Positions 51,801-61,290 of a stretch of DNA of 64,000 nt are shown one piece after another. Numbering within the stretch: position 1 is the stretch's first letter; each line of letters starts with the position of its first letter. This stretch comes from Orthonyx spaldingii. Taxonomy: Eukaryota > Chordata > Aves > Passeriformes > Orthonychidae. The stretch is taken from positions 719,068 through 783,067 of the forward strand of contig VZTJ01003253.1 of the NCBI GenBank assembly GCA_013397795.1, in the 5' to 3' direction. The notes under the pieces were generated by a model. The model made no database searches and was not told where the DNA came from. It saw only the letters and a list, made by a program, of their open reading frames with translations. The position numbers and the translations under genes were made by a program.

Positions 51801-54800
51801 ATTTTTCAAAGTGAAAAGCTACAGCTAAAACCAGCTATAAATATAAGCAGGCACTGCCCATACAACTCAGTTATCTTTAGGAGATTCTACCCTCTAGAAC
51901 CTCAGCCTAAAACACCGTCCAACTCTGCCAAAAAGGAATAAACAAAGACCCCCGTTTCAGTCTAGACCCCTAAATTCAGCTTTTTCTACACCCATTGCTA
52001 TTCCACCCCTTGTCTCCTCCAGAAGAGAGAGCTGAATTTCATGGGGGTTTCATCCCCCTTGAAAGGTAAAAGTCAGACAAATTTTACCTCACTTAGCACC
52101 CAAAAAGATCAATATGTGGGAATCCAGATATATCTCATCAGCACACATATGTTCTGCATCAGGTAGATAAACGCAATCACAAAACAGGAGACAATACCCC
52201 ACCCTAAACTAGAATTAATTTTTATGAATTAGAGACAGACCCCCATCATTACAGATTCAGCAAGAATTTCATTCTATCAGTTCAAGTAAGCAGGAAATAT
52301 TTTTCCATGGCCAAAAGAATTTATTCTCAGTACAACAGAAAACACATGATGCATACAGTCGTATGTGAAATTCCAGAAGTGAAACTACAGACTGTTGTGA
52401 TGCCCAAAGGTAAAGGACATACGTCTATCTAATCAGATACTCTGAAGCTTCTTTGCAAAGATATTTTTGACCATGAAGCCAACACACAATTTACTAAGCA
52501 AGAGATACTTCCTAGAACCATGGAATGGTTTGGGTGGAAAGTGACTTTTAAGATCATCTCATTCCAACCTTCCACTATCCCAGATTGCTCCAAGCCCCGT
52601 CCAACCTGGCCTTGGACACTTCCAGGGATGGGGGATATTTGCTTTCATTGTTAAGAATCTTCTATTCCTGCATTCACGTGTAGCTAATTAATACTGTTCC
52701 CTTAGGCCAGCAAAGTTGGTGATGCAGTTTTTTTCCAGACTAGACACACCACCGGCTTGATTAAGATGCACTGAGGTATTGCTGGTCCTCCCAGGAAAGT
52801 CAGACTTGTTGAAATGCCCATTTCAGAGATTTGTAAGGGCTTTTAGGATGCAGCCAGATTGTAAAGCAAAATACATCAACCTCACCGTAGATGAAGCATG
52901 AAAAGTGTTATGTCTGAAGTGAATTAATCATTTATCCTACAACTACTTTTTCATGTTCTACAAACACAGAGAAGGATACTACATGCATCCATTAAGAACT
53001 GTATGTTTACAGAAGAGCCACCAGTCACCACAAGATTTGCATCTGGATTTTGTATATTTGAGCAAATTTGTGCGTAATTTTACATGCAAAAATATGAAAA
53101 ATACCTCAGATTTCTAGTGCCATAGGAACAAGAGAGATAAAAAGAACTTAACATTTCTAATTTTCAAGTTTCATTATTTTTGTATTCAGTTTTGCCATTT
53201 CTAATGCTTGCAATAGCAGCGCTGGCTTTGTTTATCAGCTTTATTTTCATGCCAATATATTTCACAATAACCAAAAAAAAAACCAAAACAACAAACAAAC
53301 AAAAAAAAAAAACCCACCAAAAAAAACAACTTCGGTAGGTTTTAAGTGTTTCTGATGATATTCTGAGGAGTTTTGTCCCAGAAGTATGTTCCTTTTTTTT
53401 CTTTTTAAATCAAAAACCACTTTGCAATATGAGACAAACATGCACCAAAACAAAATGACAGTATATCATGTCAATATTTAGGAGGGAGTGTTGCTGTAAT
53501 TAAACCATGAGACTAGAACTCCTAAGATTTATTCTTAACACAGGTGTGTTTTTGTGGCCCCTGACAAATCACTGTGTCTTCTGACTGGTTTCTTATCAGT
53601 TAAGTGTATGTCTTATCTACCACTTCAAAAGGGTGTGATGTTTTCCTTATCAGTGCCTCTAAAGCCACTATGTAAAAAGACCAAGAAGTCACATAACATA
53701 AATTGTTTTCAGTCTCTGCCATACTATGGAAGCACAGCCAGGACAGTGTCTAGGATTCAATAACTATTTTTTTTTTTCCCTTCTAAACCATACACACATG
53801 ACTGAAGTGCTGTCCCTCACCCTCTCACGGGAGCAGGAGCTCTGTGATAAACAGCAGGGCTTCACATCAAATCTTCTCCTTCCCTTCCCATGAGCCTGAA
53901 CAACTCCAGGCATGTGGTTATCGTTAGACAACCATATTTGTTTAACCTTTCAAAGGAAGGAAGAGGTCTTTGGCACGTTCCCGGGAGTACACGCACAACC
54001 TGACTCTCACATCCTGAATTTAATTGAGCAAATACACGTCAAAAACCCAAATTCTGGTCTAAGTGGAACTGCAGTACCACAACAATGTGTGGTGGCAGCG
54101 GAGCCAGCAGGCGAACGCCGTGGTGTGGTGTCTGTCCAGCTCTGCACCACAGGCTGCACATCATCTGTGAAAACAATGTCCTCCCCTCTGCACTGCTCTC
54201 CCCCAAGAACTCTTGGAATATTCAGAATGCAGGAGTTGCATGGGTGCTAACAGGTTTGTAGGTTTCAATCCCAAAATTCCATTCATGTATCATCTACTGT
54301 TCTATTACAACGCAGATGGCAAGAAGGGCTTCAGGAGACAAACTACACAAAAGTTTCTGTCTGTAAATAATCTTCAGCTGTGGAATCAATAACTGAAGGC
54401 ACAGGGGGAAAAACATAATCCTAATCCCACTCCCAATTAAGAAACCTGTTTGATTAAATAAATGAGTTCAGCTATATATGTCATTACTACAAATTTTGTC
54501 ACTCAAATGGAAGGCAAACCAAATGTTAGGTATTCCAAACGCAGGCTGCTATCCCACTAGCCATGCCATTCCCACAAACATATTTTTACAACTGATTTCA
54601 GAAAAGAGAAGAAAAAAGTTTTAAGTATATGCATATATTTAGCAGGACATAGATGAGAAAAGTCTGAAAAATGTCAAACACCTTCAATTTTCACACACTT
54701 CCATGAGCTCTGAAGGCCTTCAGAATCTTCTGTTACCAGGTCTATAAAACACATGTTATTCATTTTCCAAAACTTAAGGTAATCCACAATTTTTGAAATG

Positions 54801-57800
54801 GAAAAAAAAATAGACAAGGAAATTAAATAATTGATTTAATTATTTAGCTTTTTAAATAAAAATACTTAGCTGAAACCACATTAATTAAACTGTTTTGAAG
54901 GCTAGAAAATCAAGTGCATATTGAGGGGAATCACATAATGGTGAGTGCATACTGAAGGGATATTTCCTCCACTCTAACCTGCACTACTTCCATAATGAAA
55001 GTTCCAGAAAATAGGTTCCAACTACATCTATTTTTCGTCAGATGGACCTTTAGCAGTGTTAAACTTACAAATATAGAGCCACATCCAACTCATAGTACAA
55101 ATAAACTACAATGCATCTGTGTAAACAGGCTACCCCTGTCCTATTACACACACAATGCACATCTGGACTGGCATGTTTAGCACAAAGTTTTAACCTAATG
55201 TAATTGAAAAAAGCTGAGGTATTACAGCCCAGAAACAGCCTTTACAAATAAAAACTGCAGCATACTGTTAAACCATGGAAGTGCTACCAGCTGTAGCTAT
55301 GACATATCAGAATTCATACTTCTGCACATTTGTTTTTCACAGAGCTTAGATGTAAAAAAGAAAGAGGCAGCTTACAGAAATATTCAGGAAAAATGCAGTG
55401 CTGGAGAAAAGGGAGATTCAGGATTGTCATTAATTAAGGCTTTAAGGTTCATGTTCACATCAGGTTTTCCAAGGAAATTCTATCAATTCAGTGGGATTGC
55501 TGCTAAAACCTCTGAACTTGTGAACATCAGCATCAAGTTCTTAATAAATACTGGTTTTCATACAATCAAAAATGGGCAAAGAAGTTCCTGGAAAAGTCTA
55601 ACTGACTACTGAAGGCAGAGGTATGGATTTTGGAATCGTAAAATGGTTCAGGTAGCAAGGGACCTTAAAGATCATCAATCCCCTGCTGCAGGCAGGGACA
55701 CCTTCCACTATCCCAGGTTGCTCCAAGCCCTGTCCAACCTGGCCATGGACACTTCCAGGGATGGGGCAGTCACAGCTTCTCTGGCTTCAAACTTGTCTTT
55801 TCTTGCATATGGAAGCAAAAAAAAAATCTAAATTTGTCAACTTCATTATTTGCCTATCCCCTAAACAAAATAAAATACACAAGTTTTCCAGAACAATTGG
55901 AAAGAGGCTGATTTGAAAGGCAAAGATTTGATAGCAAAGATTCTGTGAATATCAGAACAGCTTTTATGAAGCACAAGTGCAAATGCAGATAGTGGCAATT
56001 CAATCCTTTACAAAGATGGAAGGCAGAAAGGAGGATGCATTGGTTCAATGTCACCCTGCAACTTCAGTGAAAGGAGGAAAACAATGAGTCCCATAGTGAT
56101 AAACAAGTGTCCTAGGTTGCAATATAAGATCTATTCTATTACCATCTCCACAAGCTGTTAAAACAGGTGGGGCACTGTTCGTTATCTCCTGTCATGACTC
56201 ACCCCCCTTAACTCCCTCCGGGTANTCTGCCCAGGGAGGAGGAGCCAAGCATTCCCAGCGGAATATAACCTGGGCCTTGGAACTGCAAAAGTCAGCCCTG
56301 CCTACTGGATTCCCAGAGGACAAGAGCTACCACTGGACCTTCAGGTGGAGACCAGACTTTTCTACAGGATCACCACTTCAACAGAGCCACTTTACTTGGA
56401 CTGCTACCACCACCCTGACTAACAGGGTGTCAGGTTGTATCCAACTTTGTCAGTGTTTTTCCTTGTACTATTTCTTTATTTTTTTTTTCTATTAAATTAT
56501 AATTCTGACTTGCAATCTCCCACTGGTTTGTTTTCAAACTAGCACAACAAGGAATAGTGAAATGGCAGGAAATGACAACTGAGCTTGACAAATGGTCTAG
56601 CATGGAGATGAATTCATCCGATGGGGAGAAGCCAGACAGACTGACAGGACACTTTCAGAAAATGGCTGTGTTTAAATAATTAAAAGTTATTACTGAAACA
56701 CACATGGTTATAACCTGGCACCAGGGCTAGGATTTAAGTACCACATAAAATACATTTCCCTGTTACTACCATCACTCAAAGGAAGTGTGAGAAACCTAAA
56801 GTCACACCACACACAGCCCTTAACATCACCTCATACAAACTACAGCAATGTGTGGCACACCAGGAGTACCTGAAAGCCCTGCTTTGTTCTCAGAAAGGGC
56901 AATATTCCCCAAACAAATAAAGTAGTGATGAAAAGATGAGACAACTGTCTGAATTTTCAGAGATACCAGCTTCAAATGCCACATAATTTGAGTTGCAAAT
57001 GCTTTACATGTGACAGGCCTACTGCTCCCACCAGCAGAGAGCATAAGTCTGCCTAAGAAAGCCCAGCAGCCTTTCTCCAAATTGCTTGCAAGGAGCAATT
57101 TGCACAGCCAGAATAATCTCAAAATAAAGCAATTAATTTGGGGGGAGGAAGAGGGGGGAGGAAAGAAACAAAAAAACCCCATCCTTTTCCCCAGTAATTT
57201 CCACTTTGCTAAATTTATTACACGGCTGCAAATTAATACATCACCTGCACCAGCTATCACAAGGCTGTCTCAGAACTTGCTTTAATAAACAGCTGCCAGT
57301 AGTGGAGGAAATATGTAAACATCTCTCTTGCTTCTCTGTGCCATTGTGTCAGCTATTCTGCATGTCTTTGAAGGTGCTCCAAAATCAGCATGGCTCTGCT
57401 TTTCCCTTTTTCTCCTTTTGGGAGGAGGAAAAAGCAGAAAAGGAAAGACAGGCTGGCAACAGAGGGCTAACTCTGTGCTTGCTGTGCTCTTGACAGTGAG
57501 GCTGAGTGTGTTCAAATTCAGTTTACACAGGCTCTTCTGTAATGACAAAAGAAACCACTGCTGGTGGTTAAAAATGCAAAAGGTTTTGATTGCAATTGCT
57601 TGACAATCAGCCAAAGATATGACTAGGGGGAAAAACACAGCAAGGCAGCTATGACCAGAATGGAAGAAACAAGGAAAAACACATGGCTCGACTTCAGAGC
57701 AGAAAATTGACTTAGGCTTTGCATAAATGACAGCATACCTCCAAGCCTGCCTGATCCACAGTCTGCCTGGAATGGGAACATGTAGGCTAAAAGCAGAGCC

Positions 57801-60800
57801 TATTAAAAGGCATAATGTTTCTAAACGGCATCTGTTACGTACTAATAAGCATTACTTAAAGGACACAGGCCTTAAATTGCTACCAAACGTGCACTTATCT
57901 GAAACTGCTGCAAGGCAATCGTTACCACAACGTCACATGACACCATGGGAATCTGAATAATAGAAAATGTTTTTATTTCGTTTGGCTTGAAATCATCATG
58001 CAGGAAAAATATGGAGGCACTTTCTGAGATTTTGAAACGATGCAACTTCACAGGAATGAAACACCAGCAAGAATTACATCAGCGGAGCCATTTGCCATCT
58101 GTCGTCAGTAATTCTATAAAGCCCAGCCACCAGACAGCAGTTTCAAAGGTTACAAACACAACGTTTTTAAGCATCCACAGACCTCTGGGTAACTGAGCAG
58201 GACACAGCTTCCTTCAGATATGCGTGACCTGAGGGTCTGCCAATCATTCTGCAAAGACAACATGCCAGAGCTGGGAATTGCCAGGCAAGGCGTTTGGAAG
58301 TCTCTCAGTATGCAACCTTTACACAATGTGGCAAATACATACCAGCCTCATCACGTAGGCTCCTATAACACACTCACAGCCATAATGCCTGCACACCTCC
58401 CACTTGCAAATTGAAACCGGCCAGACTTTCTCCTGTGCTGTTTGTTTTCCCAAACTTTCCCTCCAGGCAAGGAGCGTGTTCACTGAAATGCTACTATGGA
58501 AAGGGACTCTTGGTTTGTTTCCTGAGGTTTGGGCTGTAGTTTTCCTTTGAGGGAATTATTTAGGATTTTGTTTCCTGGTTTCTTTTCTTTCTAGACCATC
58601 ACTACATATTTATGTTAAAGAAGGCAAGGTTTCAACAACTTGCCTTAGGTGTGGCAATGTTGTGACAGCCCTTACCTCTTACACACACAGTATGAGTAAA
58701 ATTCTACTTGTTCTATACATGAGATTTTAGTTCCATTGAGTTTCGTTGTTAACCAGTCTCATCTTAGAGCTCTGAGTAGCTTTTCCAGATGTAGAGGCCA
58801 CATTCTTGATAGTGCCTATATGCTACCTGAGTTTTGTGGTTCCACCTTCCAGGCTGTTGACCTCCTTCCTATAAACTGATTAACACGGATTTCATAGAGG
58901 GCAGGGAGATTTCCACCTTCCTAGAGAGACAGATGGAAATTTAAGGCTTCATTAATGCAATTGCCAAACTAGATATACAGGTTTCTCATCCAGTAACTAT
59001 TTCTTAGGCTCCAGAGAAGCATATACATGGTTGCTCACTGTTTCTGTTAGGTGGTTAACACATACAAATCTGACTTTCAAGGTGTCCTGTAATCAAAATA
59101 AATTTGCAAGAAAGCTGAATTTAAAACAAGAACCTCAAGTTCTAGGTCAGCAGCTGGCCTGCTTCTCAAGAATGAGGTTTGCCTAGGACCTGTAAAGGGG
59201 CTTAGAAACCTGGAAATGTAAACAATCTTTCCCTGTGAGAAACAGTTACAGGAACAGCCCTCAAGACCAAGTTGTAGCATCTCAAATATAGCACAACATG
59301 AACTGAAAAGCACCATTTGCACAAGACCCAATGGCAGACTGTGTGCTCTTAAAGCATGCTGTATACTCAACTTGCTAATTGCCAACTGCTCCATAATTAT
59401 TTTAAACATCAATCTATCCCATTAAATAACTACGCCAAAACTCAGACAATACCTAAAAGCAACATCAGCTGCCCCAAAAGAGGAAGAGGATGGAAGAACA
59501 ACTATTCTAAACATTCAGTGTGAGGGTGATGAAAAAGTATGGGGAAAATGTAGACATTCATTGAAGTGTCCAACACCACAATGCTTCCTCGGACATGAAA
59601 AGCCAAGTTCTATTCATCTAGAGATATTTTATTTAAGAACATCAGTAGAACTGAGAATCTTCAAAAAAAAAAATGGCATTATTACAAGTGGTTGATAGGA
59701 GGGGGAAAATAGAGCAATCTGACTGCAGCGCATTTAGCATGAGCAGCTAGAGGAACTAATGAACAACATCATTATTTTACTGAAGGGGATGAAGTAGGTG
59801 CTTTAGATAAATGGTAGCAACTTAAAATGTGTTTCAGAAGATAAATTCACTTTCTCTCCATTTACCTGCTAGCATGACAAATTAAGAAAGAAGAGCATAA
59901 AAACAGAGCAGGAGGGAAAGCAGTGCTAAAGCTAACTGAGGTGATGCAACAGGCCCTTATCCAAACAAGTGCATGCAGAGATTCTTGGAAGTCCTCCTAG
60001 TCAAATACAAACCCAGAACACTGCACATGCCAGACTCCCATGGAAATCCATGGTGGAGCATGTGCAGAAGATCCACCTACGCCAAAATCAAGTCCCTTAC
60101 CAAGCACTGGGAGCTTGGCCATTTGGAAACTGACACGTCTGTTCATTTCAAAGCAGTGTAAGTCCACCAGTACTGAATGGCTGAGTTCTGCTGGGCAGAG
60201 CAGCTCTTCACCCACTGCCAGAAACACCAGTAAATCAACTTCTGCTGAAAGAAGATGAGGGGAGAGTAGCTTTTTCACAGAGAAGTTCATCCCCTATTTC
60301 CATGTGCTTCTTGTTCTACAGTCTGCTCATCAATAGCAAAGAAAAGCTTTACTGAATGCTTTTTAAAGGAAGGGTACTATATAGTATATGTATATAGTAA
60401 TATATTTGCATAAAATACTTTGTATACTCTGCAATATACAAAGACTTTTATATCTCATCTCAACACCAAAACAGTCCAACTAATTGTTTTTGTGTGGTCA
60501 AGAACCAACGTGTTTACTGCTCCTTTCATCCCTGTTAAACCCTGCTGCTTTTGTTAAACCCTGGGTTTTGCTGACTTTGGGTAAACAACTGCCGATGCCT
60601 TTGAAAATGGGTGTTTTTATGCAGCGTTCCCACTGCTCTTTAATGGCTGAGTACTTGAGATCTACTGAAGTCTTAGCCTCATCCACCTGTGCTGAGACCC
60701 CAAACACACACTGCAAAGCAGAGTTTGGGAATCAGCCTCTCCCCAGCATCACCAGGCCGGCTCTCTCTGGGCAGGCTTGGACTAGCCGAACACCTGGAAA

Positions 60801-61070
60801 AGTTACCTGTACGCTGGGAAATGGGAAAATAGCCCCTGCAGCACCTGCTCTGCTGACCGGGTGCGCAGGGCTCGGGCCGCCGCCTCCCTCGGGCGCTGCC
60901 GGGAGCGCGACGTGAGGGGCCCGGGCCCGCCGGGGCACGGCCGCAGGCGAGCGGGCAGAGGCTCCCTGGAGAGCCCCGACTGTTTGGCGGCGTTTCGGCC
61001 GCCCGTGGCCTCCCCGAGCCGCCGCCTCCCCCTTACCCGCGGCGGCTCTTCCTCCTGCCGCGGCCGCCAT
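24654..61070 (-). CDS. FAM169B: FAM169B, full coding region in nine exons (379 aa)
   Basis: Join on the minus strand, 5' to 3': 61070-61037, 48640-48507, 45811-45712, 39707-39622, 38069-37895, 31261-31079, 28716-28588, 25944-25868, 24875-24654. Exon lengths of 34, 134, 100, 86, 175, 183, 129, 77 and 222 sum to 1140 nt. All introns are GT-AG with phases 1,0,1,0,1,1,1,0, and every junction keeps the frame. The family was recognised from blocks such as FVPLY, WWPVEDV, ERIVLFVLN, FFLPHSA, AKILWRNGEA, LLPVLDT and ALGISCPIS. The paralogue FAM169A encodes the lamin-associated nuclear protein SLAP75; the function of FAM169B is not established. It is called B rather than A because of FFLPHSA, YSVKMKGSLC, LGISCPIS and VNIWLK, and because it lacks the long acidic FAM169A tail. 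No signal peptide or membrane segment is apparent. Exon structure is read directly; the A/B assignment is from memory of the family. Confidence 0.92.
24876..25867 (-). other. FAM169B intron 8 (1.0 kb)
   Basis: Phase 0 intron. The half next to exon 9 is more GC-rich (about 25040-25210) and open in several frames, but no conserved protein is visible. A TA/TG-rich tract lies at 25693-25724. Confidence 0.8.
25868..25944 (-). CDS. FAM169B: FAM169B exon 8 (residues 281-306), linker
   Basis: Acceptor ccccatttctccag, donor AAG|gtacag. A + AG makes Lys281, then the frame reads AEVGSCMEKTPTSKPRQ and SDMDKINK. Low-complexity, Lys/Ser/Thr/Pro-rich linker sequence without a recognised domain. It was placed by phase (phase 1 in, phase 0 out) and by having both splice sites, not by homology, so it is less certain than exons 2-7. 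Confidence 0.8.
25945..28587 (-). other. FAM169B intron 7 (2.6 kb)
   Basis: Phase 1 intron. Contains a CR1 fragment (27085-27455), a poly-A tract near 26030 and a weak CTCF-like site at 26702. Confidence 0.85.
27085..27455 (-). mobile_element. CR1 LINE 3' fragment (longest in window)
   Basis: Begins with about two and a half copies of the terminal octamer (AGAATCATGGAATCATAGAA), then the standard antisense CR1 order: TTGGAAGAGATCTTTAAAGG, CCCCAGCAATGAGCAGGGAC, CAGGTTGCTCCAAGCCCTGT, ACTTCCAGGGATGGG, CCTCTTTTAGTTTAAAATCA, CCCTTGTCCTATTGCAACAG. It lies in intron 7 in the same orientation as the gene. Confidence 0.9.
28588..28716 (-). CDS. FAM169B: FAM169B exon 7 (residues 238-280 plus one base)
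   Basis: Acceptor ttctcctattcag, donor GGAA|gtgagt (near consensus). The frame from exon 6 reads VCQKFLQAHPEEQKRLWEVE, then APGDWSQRVNIWLKIQ and a Ser/Pro stretch. The RLWEVE and VNIWLK segments match the end of the conserved FAM169B domain. If the donor were not used, the frame would read on past the exon, but the strong gtgagt and the exact phase fit of exon 8 favour splicing. Confidence 0.92.
28717..31078 (-). other. FAM169B intron 6 (2.4 kb)
   Basis: Phase 1 intron, AT-rich, no recognised repeat or exon. Confidence 0.9.
31079..31261 (-). CDS. FAM169B: FAM169B exon 6, core of the conserved domain (residues 177-237 plus one base)
   Basis: Acceptor gtctgttttcag, donor CAAG|gtaaat. It reads GSLCDGTTSQCYLLPVLDT, then IFVRRKYRRGGLGMKMLHDF, then EDALGISCPISAAMYQ. 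The split Gly codon joins exon 5 to give the family string MKGSLC. Residues 203-208 are R-R-G-G-L-G, which fits the R/Q-x-x-G-x-G/A loop of GNAT acyltransferases, placed after a beta-strand-like LLPVLDTIFV and before a helix-like MKMLHDFCQSF. Confidence 0.96.
31262..37894 (-). other. FAM169B intron 5 (6.6 kb)
   Basis: Phase 1 intron. No transposon was recognised. Contains a cluster of GATA-type motifs at 35170-35430 and an unrecognised minus-strand open frame of 121 codons at 36823-37188. Confidence 0.9.
37895..38069 (-). CDS. FAM169B: FAM169B exon 5 (residues 119-176 plus one base)
   Basis: Acceptor gttctctaag, donor AAAG|gtaagg. The frame reads VQTFEERIVLFVLNCIIFG, an acidic/Ser loop, then FFLPHSATERAKILWRNGE and AAAFYSVKMK. 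This is the most recognisable part of FAM169B: the RIVLFVLN helix or strand, the FFLPHS turn and the AKILW segment. The last strand (AFYSVK) would be the strand before the cofactor site if the GNAT-like fold proposed below is right. Confidence 0.96.
38070..39621 (-). other. FAM169B intron 4 (1.55 kb)
   Basis: Phase 0 intron, AT-rich; no repeat or exon recognised. Confidence 0.9.
39622..39707 (-). CDS. FAM169B: FAM169B exon 4 (residues 90-118)
   Basis: Acceptor is a good pyrimidine tract ending tttctgtag; donor is TTG|gtgagg. The frame required by exon 3 reads LAVYLSQRWWPVEDVV followed by KTADLCRDGLVL. The double Trp (residues 99-100) followed by an acidic pair is one of the clearest FAM169 signatures. 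The segment corresponding to the usual SREGL is changed to CRDGL here, a modest divergence. Length 86 nt closes the phase exactly for exon 5. Confidence 0.93.
39708..45711 (-). other. FAM169B intron 3 (6.0 kb)
   Basis: Phase 1 intron with the weaker donor gttaga. It contains the paired palindrome at 42031-42080 and an unrecognised 157-codon plus-strand open frame (41372-41845) that shows no known domain. A spurious exon-like segment lies just upstream of exon 4 (39737-39819). Confidence 0.88.
42031..42080. repeat. Tandem pair of palindromes, 30-bp period
   Basis: Two 20-bp units start at 42031 and 42061: GACCTTGCAACTGCAAGACT and GATCTTGCAGCTGCAAGACC. The second contains the perfect 14-bp palindrome CTTGCAGCTGCAAG; the first contains the same palindrome with a changed centre. 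They are separated by TGATGTGCTT. Confidence 0.75.
45712..45811 (-). CDS. FAM169B: FAM169B exon 3 (residues 57-89 plus one base)
   Basis: Acceptor gttttctag, donor ACAG|gttaga. The frame continues directly from exon 2 (phase 0) and reads VKLEDSCVCFVPLYR followed by CKLLLLTDPKDKET. FVPLY and the following hydrophobic strand are family hallmarks. The exon ends with one base (G) that joins TT of exon 4 to give Val90. Confidence 0.93.
46585..46625 (+). repeat. 40-bp duplicated motif, copy 1 (intron 2)
   Basis: Core TTGCTATGAAACTCAAATC followed by AGTCACGTG and a TTACATTTAA end. A near-identical stretch occurs about 900 bp away at 47484. Confidence 0.7.
47484..47523 (+). repeat. 40-bp duplicated motif, copy 2 (intron 2)
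   Basis: Core TTGCTATGAGACTCAAATC followed by AGTCATGTG and ACATATTTAA; only about two substitutions from copy 1 over the first 28 bases. Same orientation. Confidence 0.7.
47781..47793 (+). promoter_or_regulatory. CTCF-like site (strong match)
   Basis: CCACTAGAGGGCA matches the vertebrate CTCF core CCASYAGRKGGCR throughout. Located in intron 2, motif pointing right. Binding is an inference from motif only. Confidence 0.5.
48507..48640 (-). CDS. FAM169B: FAM169B exon 2 (residues 12-56)
   Basis: Acceptor tttcatcacag, donor CAG|gtagta. Only the frame that starts after two bases is open. It reads RLYLVDTIAGDPEAL, then DAETYYEKLL, then FSIPGGRQ. This matches the N-terminal FAM169 block, in which a PVD-like segment is followed by an E-x-Y segment and a FSL/FSI segment before the FVPLY exon. 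In FAM169A the initiator Met falls close to the start of this block, whereas here no in-frame ATG exists in the exon, which supports initiation in exon 1. Confidence 0.92.
52513..52633 (-). mobile_element. CR1 LINE 3' fragment with internal deletion
   Basis: AGAACCATGGAATGGTTTGG and AGATCATCTCATTCCAACC are directly followed by TTCCACTATCCCAGATTGCT, so the usual CCTGCCATGGGCAGGGACAC segment is missing. Ends at ACTTCCAGGGATGGG. In intron 1, same orientation as FAM169B. Confidence 0.88.
53269..53329. repeat. A/C-rich simple repeat
   Basis: A-runs interrupted by CC or C, including CAAACAAACAAA units, in intron 1. Confidence 0.85.
55630..55785 (-). mobile_element. CR1 LINE 3' fragment
   Basis: Antisense CR1 order on the plus strand: TTGGAATCGTAAAATGGTTC, GGGACCTTAAAGATCATC, GCAGGCAGGGACACCTTCC, TTGCTCCAAGCCCTGTCC, CAGTCACAGCTTCTCTGG. 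In intron 1, same orientation as the gene. Confidence 0.9.
56108..56546 (+). mobile_element. Solo LTR of an ERVL-type endogenous retrovirus
   Basis: A 439-bp segment beginning TGTCCTAGG and ending TAGCACA (TG...CA), flanked by perfect 5-bp direct repeats ACAAG at 56103-56107 and 56547-56551. Inside are a TATA-like GGAATATAACC (about 56261), a poly-T stretch and an ATTAAA poly(A) signal near the 3' part, in the order promoter then polyadenylation expected for U3-R-U5. No internal retroviral genes are present. A 5-bp target duplication fits ERVL/class III. The LTR lies in intron 1, opposite in orientation to FAM169B. It contains the only ambiguous base (N) of the window, at 56225. Confidence 0.85.
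60373..60408. repeat. TA-rich tract in intron 1
   Basis: Alternating TA/GTA-rich sequence about 450 bp inside the gene from the CpG island. Confidence 0.75.
61037..61070 (-). CDS. FAM169B: FAM169B exon 1, coding part (residues 1-11 plus one base)
   Basis: Encodes a short Ala/Gly-rich N-terminus starting MAAAAGGR, ending in the strong donor G|gtaagg. The single leftover base G joins GT of exon 2 to make Gly12. This start was chosen because exon 2 has no in-frame ATG before the conserved block, so the Met must come from upstream, and this ATG gives exactly the required phase 1. Context is good: G at -3 and G at +4. The exon lies inside the CpG island; the rest of it, upstream, is 5' UTR with unknown start. 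The frame stays open for another 81 codons upstream to an ATG at 61313, so a longer N-terminus cannot be excluded from sequence alone. Confidence 0.8.
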
Positions 61071-61080
61071 CACTTCCTGC
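61062..61080 (-). promoter_or_regulatory. ETS-like and YY1-like sites at the start codon
   Basis: Minus strand reads CAGGAAGTGATGGCGGCC. GGAAGTG fits the ETS/GABP core and ATGGCGGC fits the YY1 core, overlapping the initiator codon. YY1-type sites at start codons are typical of genes with very short 5' UTRs (TISU elements). The bases before ATG do not match the full TISU consensus, so this is only TISU-like. Confidence 0.45.
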
Positions 61081-61290
61081 GGGGCGGCGCGGGCAGCCCT
61101 GAGGGCGGGCCGGGCCCGGGCTGGCGGCTGCGGGGCCGGAGGACGGCGGAAGGCGGGGAGCAGCCGGAGACGAGCCCGGAGAGGCGAGGCGAGGCTGGTG
61201 AAGCCGGCTGCAGGCTCGGGGAATGCCCTCAGCCCCCGCCATCGGGGCACGGCCTTGGGCGAGGGCCAGCCCACGCTGCGTCTGAACTCA

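Larger units (their letters stand above)
48641..61036 (-). other. FAM169B intron 1 (12.4 kb)
   Basis: Phase 1 intron with gtaagg donor and cacag acceptor. It holds two CR1 fragments (52.5 and 55.6 kb), the solo LTR (56.1 kb), an A-rich tract (53.27 kb), a GC-rich block (51.24-51.57 kb) and a TA-rich tract (60.37 kb). No coding exon was recognised in it. Confidence 0.85.
60840..61290 (-). promoter_or_regulatory. FAM169B: CpG-island promoter of FAM169B
   Basis: An abrupt block of very high GC with dense CpG dinucleotides, in a window that is otherwise about 40% GC and CpG-poor. It contains the inferred start codon and the exon 1 donor (61036-61035). There is no obvious TATA box close to the exon, consistent with a dispersed CpG-type promoter. 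CpG islands often fire in both directions, but no convincing gene was found on the plus strand. Long open frames here on both strands (for example 60861-61340 plus) are GC-rich shadows. Confidence 0.88.
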
